A stretch of 64,000 bases of DNA from Phascolarctos cinereus. Taxonomy: Eukaryota; Chordata; Mammalia; Diprotodontia; Phascolarctidae. Location of the stretch: contig NW_018343990.1 of NCBI RefSeq assembly GCF_002099425.1, positions 2,790,001-2,854,000 of the forward strand, in the 5' to 3' direction. A program made the position numbers and the translations under genes. Of this stretch, positions 58,490-64,000 are shown piece after piece. The notes beneath the pieces are model-generated. The model made no database searches, had not been told where the DNA came from, and saw nothing but the letters and a program-made list of their open reading frames with translations. Within the stretch, counting starts at the first letter, position 1. Every line of letters begins with the position of its first letter.

Positions 58490-59390
58490 AACTGGCACAG
58501 AGGTAAACTGTGGTAGTGATGAGAGGCTTTAACTCTCTAGAAGTATGCTGAGAAGGTGCCTGCTAAAAGCAGAACAACTGAAAAAGTCTTGTCTTAGGAG
58601 CAAGCTAATTTCTCAGAAGGGCAATGTAGCAATAAAGGAAACTGCTGCCTTGTACTGAATGCTAACCTACAAGAAATAACTTGTTGCTGAAACAGAAGTG
58701 ATGAAAATCTTGGGAAGAAATGATGGTATCATCTCAGAGTTTGTGGTAGCTAAGGAGGAAAATGTTAGGCACAGTCAGATGCCACATGCACCATTGGTTT
58801 AAGAAAGCAGATTGTGAAAGATTCAAATGAAAGCTAGGTATGATCACATGACCTAGGTTCAAGAAAGAAAGGTGAAATGTTCTAAGAAAAAATAGTTCTA
58901 ACAATATAATCCTGTAAAATGAAAAGAGGGAGGCATTTAAAAAATCTACTGTGTTTTCACAGGCAGCTCTCTCTGTTGAGTGCAGTTCTTAGATAAGAGA
59001 TAAAACAGGAATAAATAACCAAAAAAAAATAGAAGAATTTTATGAACTTGTGAATAATGTCAGAAAAGTTAAAGACCAAGCAGAGCTGAAGCTGGTGAAA
59101 AGTGTTAAGGATAACAAAAAGCTGTATCCTAAAGAAGATGATTAGAAGCAGAGATGTCCATTGAATGAGAGATGGTAGAATTTTATTTGTTTTTGTAGGC
59201 AAACAGGGTGAAGGGACTTGCCCAGGGTCACACAGCTAGTAAGTGTCTGAGGAGAAATTTGAAATCAGGTCCTCCTGACTTCAGGGCTGGTGTACTATCT
59301 ACTGCACAAGAGATGGTAGAATGTTAGTAAATGATAGAGAGAACAGAATTACTTAACCTCCATATTTGCCTTCTATGTTTTCTAATAGAT
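58490..59390 (+). mobile_element. CR1/L3 LINE ORF2 5' half
   Basis: Broken frames resemble the CR1 endonuclease C-terminus (gtggtagtgatgagaggctt, GDFN-like; KILGRNDGIISEFVVAKEEN, cf. LG.SDH..VEF). The linker follows at 59025-59140: KIEEFYELVNNVRKVKDQAE and LKLVKSVKDNKKLY, matching the CR1 ..RKAKAQLE..LARDVK.NKK.FY segment. After the SINE at 59182 the LLNLHICLLCF-like text fits the next CR1 segment. Ancient and fully broken. Confidence 0.72.
59182..59308 (-). mobile_element. WSINE1-type SINE inside CR1, perfect TSD
   Basis: Reverse copy, 5'-truncated. A 14-bp direct repeat agagatggtagaat at 59168-59181 and 59309-59322. Confidence 0.92.
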
Positions 59391-59645
59391 GGGCAGCTAG
59401 ATGGTGCAGTGGATAGAGTGTTGGGCCTGGAGTCAGGAAGACTCATATTCTTGAGTTCAAATCTGGCCCCAGACACTTACTAGATGTGTGACCCTGGGCA
59501 AGTCCCTTAACCCTGTTTGCCTCAGTTTCCTCATCTGTAAAATGAGCTGGAGAAAGAAATGGCAAACCACCCCAGTGTTTCATCCAAGAAAACCTCAAAT
59601 GGGGTCATGAAGCATCGGACATGACTGAACAATGATAACAAGTTC
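59390..59645 (+). mobile_element. MAR1 CORE-SINE, full length
   Basis: Forward: gggcagctagatggtgcagt, ggatagagtgttgggcctgg, gagttcaaatctggccccag, cctcagtttcctcatctgta, aaatgagctggagaaagaaa, aagaaaacctcaaatggggt, gcatcggacatgactgaaca. tRNA head, CORE and RTE-type tail are all present. It is inserted in the CR1 remnant. Confidence 0.93.
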
Positions 59646-59744
59646 TTTAATGGATGTCAGTGTCACAGATGATTAACTACATGACTAACTATACGTTGCA
59701 GAGCAGTTGTCCATGACCTTAAAATTATTTTGTACATCTATAAA

Positions 59745-59960
59745 ATATAAAGGCAGAAAGATGTAGCAGATAAAGAGTTAGTCTCAGAGTCAGGAAGCTT
59801 GAGACCCACCTCTGCAACATATTGGCTGTGTGACCCTGGGCAAATGGATTGACTCTCAAAACCTCTGGGCAATTCTATAAGACTATAAATTGCAGAGCAG
59901 GTTCTGATTTGCACTGGCACAGGGAATTCCTCCCCTGAGTTCCCTGTACTGATGAATTCA
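59745..59960 (+). mobile_element. SINE family S, best copy
   Basis: Head: aaaggcagaaagatgtagca, gataaagagttagtctcaga, gctgtgtgaccctgggcaaa. 3' block: aattctataagactataaat, tgcagagcaggttctgattt, gggaattcctcccctgagtt, ccctgtactgatgaattca. Useful as the reference copy for the family. Confidence 0.7.
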
Positions 59961-60027
59961 TCGCCTGCTTAAATTTTTTTTTTCAAAAAATATAAACTTG
60001 TACATATAAATAATGTATACCTCAAGA

Positions 60028-60180
60028 AAATGTTAGTTCCTTGAGGATGGTTTTGTATCTAGAGCCCTACAACAGTGTCTGGCACATAGTAGGTGCTCAA
60101 TAAATAAGTTTTGCTTGACTGATTGGTCAATGGAAGGCATTCTCTATACCTGTGAAATCACGGGTCTTCTACCCTCACCC
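60028..60180 (+). mobile_element. L2 3' end and family S tail
   Basis: 60028-60115: agttccttgaggatggtttt, cagtgtctggcacatagtag, gtgctcaataaataag (L2 end). 60130-60175: tggaaggcattctctatacc, tgtgaaatcacgggtct resembles the last part of SINE family S. Confidence 0.7.
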
Positions 60181-60199
60181 CCCTCAACCAAAAAGAAAA

Positions 60200-60980
60200 T
60201 TCTCGACCAGAAAGACAGAAGACTTCAAGTCAGATGACCTGGCTTCAACTTCTGCTCTTGTAATTTACTCCCTCTGTGACCTCCCTTTCTAGAAGTCTTG
60301 AGCCTCTCTCCGTTGACCTCTCCTTCCATTAGCTACGAGGCACTTCCCTTTCCTACTATCTAACAATGGCACGTTTCTTCAACCTCTTATCTCCCTGCCT
60401 ATTCTGAACATAACAATAGTTAAAAGCCTTTTTAGGATTCCACCGGGCTGAAGTCTTATTATACCTATCAGATGTACTGGCCTGACTCAATCTGTGCAGT
60501 CGCCAATCATGGTAGTAGAGTGTTCCAGAGTTGGGGGTAGTCATTTCTCCCAGCTTTTCTAGGTTGATTAAGTTTCTCTTCTTTTATGTTTGACTTCCAT
60601 CTAATCATTAGCTAATTGACTATCGAATATCACTGTGACCATGGACTCTATTTCAGGAAGGTAAATAAATACTATGTATTCAGAACATCTTTGGGGAGGG
60701 TATTAGAAGAGAACAGGCAACTTGTTGCAAAGATATTCCACAGTAGAACACATTTTCTACCATCACTCATTTCTGAATGAGAGATATAAACAAGGTAAGA
60801 TCTCTTTGGCCTTATTGTTCGTTGATCATAAAAAAATTTTTTTTTAAATTTGATTTGATAAAACAAAACACTGTCTTAATGGCTCTCCCCAAAACATGTC
60901 ACATTATACAAGATTACTTGAAAACTAGAACAATAGAAAAAAAATTCTGAAACCTCTTGATTATTAATATCAAGTGAGGC
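60200..60980. other. No gene or repeat recognised
   Basis: Frame 60356-60544 minus has a plausible composition but no family resemblance and no splice or promoter context that I could support. Confidence 0.4.
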
Positions 60981-60984
60981 AATG

Positions 60985-61260
60985 AAAAATAGTTTTATTG
61001 ATATATTTTGCTTTTACATTACATTTACAGATCATCCTTGAGAGATCTCTTATAACAAAGTTAAAATGTTTTGTAAAACTAATAATAGTGTCCTTGTCTG
61101 AAAGGGTATGCAGCATTTCATATCTGTAGCACTCCCCACCTTTCTATTAGAAAAAATAACAGAAATCTATTTTCTTTTCCCCTTATCCCCACCTCACTGA
61201 AAAAAAAAAGAAAAACAAATTTCTTCTAATAAGTATGCATAGTCAAGCAAAAGAAATAAA
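60985..61260. repeat. Possible L1 3'UTR-type fragment
   Basis: gttttattgatatattttgc, ttttacattacatttacaga, gatctcttataacaaagtta and a later A-rich block aaaaaaaaagaaaaacaaat. Similar start to 8540-8690. Diverged. Confidence 0.4.
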
Positions 61261-61860
61261 ATAGGCAAATAGGGCTACTCAACAAAAGTGTTTGCCAAGG
61301 TCATGAATGAGACAGCAGAAAATCTGAGTCTAAAAGAGTTTCCCTATAAGTCACAGCACGATGGGTATTGAAATCTTCCAGGTGCTCCTATTTGTATATA
61401 ATATTGTATTGATTACATGAGGCTTTGAAACATTTCGAGGACTCTTTGATGAGATATATAATCATTTAAAAACAAGTTTAGCTTAACTATCCACACATGA
61501 AAAAAATGTAAATGAATTAATAATTCCTATTCTATAGACAATGTAGTTGGATGGACTACTCACTTATCAGTACATATAATTTGGACAGACAGTGCAAATG
61601 GAATATGAACTGGCCCTCAACTGAACAGGAGGAGAGCAGCGAAACCGACTTTGGGAAATTGCAAAGTCCTTTTAATGACCCCAAATTTCTCCCTTAAACA
61701 AAGGCTCCTTTTTTTTGAACAACAATATTCTTCCAGTTTCGTTATACGACTGTGAGTTGGGAAACACTATAGTCTCAGAAGAACAGAAGTTAAGTCACCC
61801 AGAGGACAATGGAGAAGCAAGTGGTGGGTGGGAGCCTCTTGCAACAGATTACAAATCAGG

Positions 61861-62160
61861 GATTATGTAGGAGAAGCTGTGTAAAGAATGCATCAGAGAA
61901 ATGTCAAATCAAAAAAGATGGGCTGGTCACATAGCAATGGTGAGGGATAACTGACAGCTTGTGTACTACATCAGGGTCCTCATGGTGTCAGAAGAACATA
62001 AGGAAGTCCTCCAGAACTTTGAGTAAATCTTTTGTGTTGAACGTAGGAGAGAATATACAAGAATCACATCTGCAGGTATAGATGGGTTATAATTTGCCTT
62101 ATCAAAGAGAATCTTTGCATCAATGAGATGACATATCCATTGGAGCATGGGAGCACTAGA
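61861..62160 (+). mobile_element. RTE LINE 3' end
   Basis: Forward strand: gaaatgtcaaatcaaaaaag, then a frame reading KKDGLVT/RWAGHIAMVRD-like text from gatgggctggtcacatagca (cf. RWAGHVARM.DDRW), then gaatatacaagaatcacatc and gatgggttataatttgcc. The tail is shared with 21035-21130. Confidence 0.65.
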
Positions 62161-62439
62161 GTAAATACTATAGATGCATGAAAGTCCTTCCCTAATACCT
62201 TATTGCAGAATGGAGGTGACTCTGGCTGAGTCTGAAGGCTATGCCAGTAGAATATAAATTCTTGCAGATTGTACCAAGTTGGAAAGGCTTTAAGTATGGG
62301 CTAAACAAAAATCCCAACAATTCCCCCCAAACCTCCAAAACTGTGTGTATGTAGTCTGAGGATTAATCTAGCTAACTTCAGAGAAGCTCATCACTAATTC
62401 ATGAAGTAGGAAAATATTAAAAGTAATACTAGACAAGTG

Positions 62440-62580
62440 TCAGCCTCAGTTTACTCAATCTTAAAGCAGGATAACATTATCTTTCCTCCTTGTGTCACAG
62501 GATTGTTGTGAAGATCAAATAAGATGATGTCTGTAAAGCACTTTGTAGCACTAAAATGCTAAAATATGAATTCAGAATTA
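62440..62580 (+). mobile_element. MIR-type SINE 3' part
   Basis: gtcagcctcagtttactcaa, cacaggattgttgtgaagat, caaataagatgatgtctgta, aagcactttgtagcac. Confidence 0.8.
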
Positions 62581-62624
62581 CAAAATCTAAGAGTTGGAAG
62601 AAATCTCAGAGGACATACAGGCAG

Positions 62625-62700
62625 GGGTGTGCTGGAGCCAGCTCATACTGCCATTCCAGAACCAATATGCTATAAATCAGAGCTTAAGTTATTGCTTTAT
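62625..62700. mobile_element. MITE-like element end (cag.ggtgtgctgg)
   Basis: gcaggggtgtgctggagcca, gctcatactgcc. Same terminal motif as the element at 36163-36426, but the following sequence differs, so it may be a related family member. Confidence 0.45.
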
Positions 62701-62754
62701 TGGTTGTTTCGACTTAAGAAAATAATGGGGAAACATCAATAATGAAGATTAAGC

Positions 62755-62935
62755 CGACAAACATGGAAAAGTTTTACATGATTGCACACATACAAACTAT
62801 ATCAGATTGCTTGCTGTCTCAGGGAGGGGAAAAGGAAGGGGGGGGGATAGAATTTGGAGCTCAAAACTTACAAAAAAACCCAAATGTTAAAAATTGTTTT
62901 AACATATAATTGGGGAAAAATAAAATATTATTAAA
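62755..62935 (+). mobile_element. L1 LINE 3' end
   Basis: aaaagttttacatgattgca, cacatacaaactatatcaga, ttgcttgctgtctcagggag, gaatttggagctcaaaactt, caaatgttaaaaattgtttt, then an A-rich end. It matches the L1 3' end at 37625-37985. Confidence 0.82.
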
Positions 62936-63097
62936 AATAATGCAGATTAAACTTAAAAGTATGCCATGCATTTCAGAGAGCTGGTTGTTAATCATTTACC
63001 AGCAACAATTATCCCTACATATTATACCTGCATTACAACATCCTGAACAAGAAGGCATCTGGACTCTCTCGGCTTTGAAAGTTATGTTTGTTTGTTT

Positions 63098-64000
63098 TTT
63101 AATTTATTTTTTTTGTTACATTTAGAGTTCCAAGCTGTCTCCCTCTCTCCCTTTCATACAATGCATACTTCTATGTATAATTTCTTTCTCTGGAGGTGGA
63201 TAGCATCTTCCTTCATAGGTCCTTTGTAGTTGATTTGAATATTTATAATACTCAGAATAACTTAGTCATTCACAGTTCTTCAAACAACATTGCTGTTACT
63301 GTAGATATCCTCTTGTTTCTGCTCATTTCACTCAATTATTTCATGCAAATCTTTCCATGTTTTTGTAAAATCAGTATGCTCATCGTTTCTTACAGCACAG
63401 TAGTATTCCATCACAATCATATACCACAATTTGTTTAGCTATTCCCAAATTGATGGACATCCCTGCAATGTCCAGTTCTTTACTACCACAAAAACAGCTA
63501 TTATAAATATTTTAGCACACATAGCTTCTTTTCCTTTTTCCCTGATGACCTTGGGAAACAGACCTAGTAGTGGTATTGCTGGGTTAAAGGGTATATACTG
63601 TTTTATAACTCTTTGGGCAAAATTCCAGATTGCTCTCCAAAATGGTTGGATCAGTTCACAGTTCCACCAATAGTGTATTAGTATCCTAATTTTTCCTCAT
63701 CCCCTCCAACATTTGTCATTTTTTTCACTTTCTATCATTTTAGTCAATCTGATAGGTGTAAGGTAGTATCTCAAAGTTGTTTTAATCTGCATTTCTCTAA
63801 TCAATAATGATTGAGAGCATTTTTTCATGTGACTATATATAGCTTTGGTTTCTTCTTTCAGAAACCACCTGTTCATATCCTTTGGCTATTTATCAGTTGG
63901 AGAATGGCTCACATTCTCACAAATTTGACAAAGTTTTCTATATATTTGTGATATGAGGCCTTTATCTGGGAAATATTCCATAAAGATTTTCCCCCAATTT
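63098..64000 (-). mobile_element. L1 LINE ORF2 3' part, cut by window end
   Basis: Aligns along its length with 56270-57300 of the younger L1 (for example ctcatttcactcaattattt, cagcacagtagtattccatc, aattgatggacatccctgca, gtattgctgggttaaagggt, gattgctctccaaaatggtt, ctgataggtgtaaggtagta). Minus orientation, 3' end left. More diverged than that copy, with many breaks. It extends beyond the window. Confidence 0.88.

Noticed and set aside
59390-59460. tRNA gene suggested by A/B-box-like sequence
   Set aside because: The boxes belong to the tRNA-derived head of a MAR1 SINE; the same holds for the other SINE heads. No cloverleaf or anticodon arm was supported.

Overview
This window looks like non-coding DNA from a marsupial (metatherian) nuclear genome. 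It is AT-rich, has no CpG island, and I find no intact protein-coding gene or recognisable functional exon. The assignment rests on the repeats: many tRNA-derived SINEs of the WSINE1/SINE1 type (B-box strand reads gcagctaggtggcgcagtgg), several CORE-SINEs of the MAR1 type with an RTE/BovB-like tail (gtcggacacgactga), marsupial-style L1 copies, and abundant old L2, MIR, MIR3, CR1/L3 and RTE remnants. I cannot decide between an American and an Australian marsupial from sequence alone.

Layout. 1-9 kb: an L1 ORF2 fragment at the left edge, then SINEs, MIRs, a possible MITE, a promoter-like segment near 6.0 kb that may be a solo LTR, and a hAT-like fragment. 9.4-12.2 kb: an old CR1/L3 LINE holding a short LTR element (two roughly 0.4-kb LTRs around a 0.7-kb non-coding interior) that itself holds a small L1 3' end. 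12-20 kb: MIR, L2, CR1, SINEs and a long CA tract. 21-25 kb: RTE-clade LINE remnants on the minus strand. 25-36 kb: L2/MIR/MAR1-rich sequence with two long TG tracts. 37-43 kb: an L1 3' end, an L1 5' end (5'UTR plus start of ORF1), SINEs, a multi-copy unassigned repeat, and a processed RPL31 pseudogene inserted in an L2. 43-50 kb: L2 ORF2 remnants, MIRs and microsatellites. 50-53 kb: another CR1 with nested insertions, including a 7SL RNA pseudogene that keeps the S domain and a palindromic hAT MITE. 53.4-57.8 kb: a long old L2 on the minus strand split by a young-looking 5'-truncated L1 with a perfect 15-bp target duplication. 58-64 kb: CR1 endonuclease-region remnant with two SINE insertions, RTE 3' end, and an L1 ORF2 remnant running off the right edge.

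Nothing here forms a pathway or operon. The informative content is the order of insertions (CR1, L2, MIR and RTE oldest; MAR1 and the LTR element intermediate; WSINE1-type SINEs and the L1 at 56.2-57.7 kb youngest) and several multi-copy repeat families that I can align to each other within the window but cannot name. All family calls come from reading the sequence and recalled consensus features, not from a database search.
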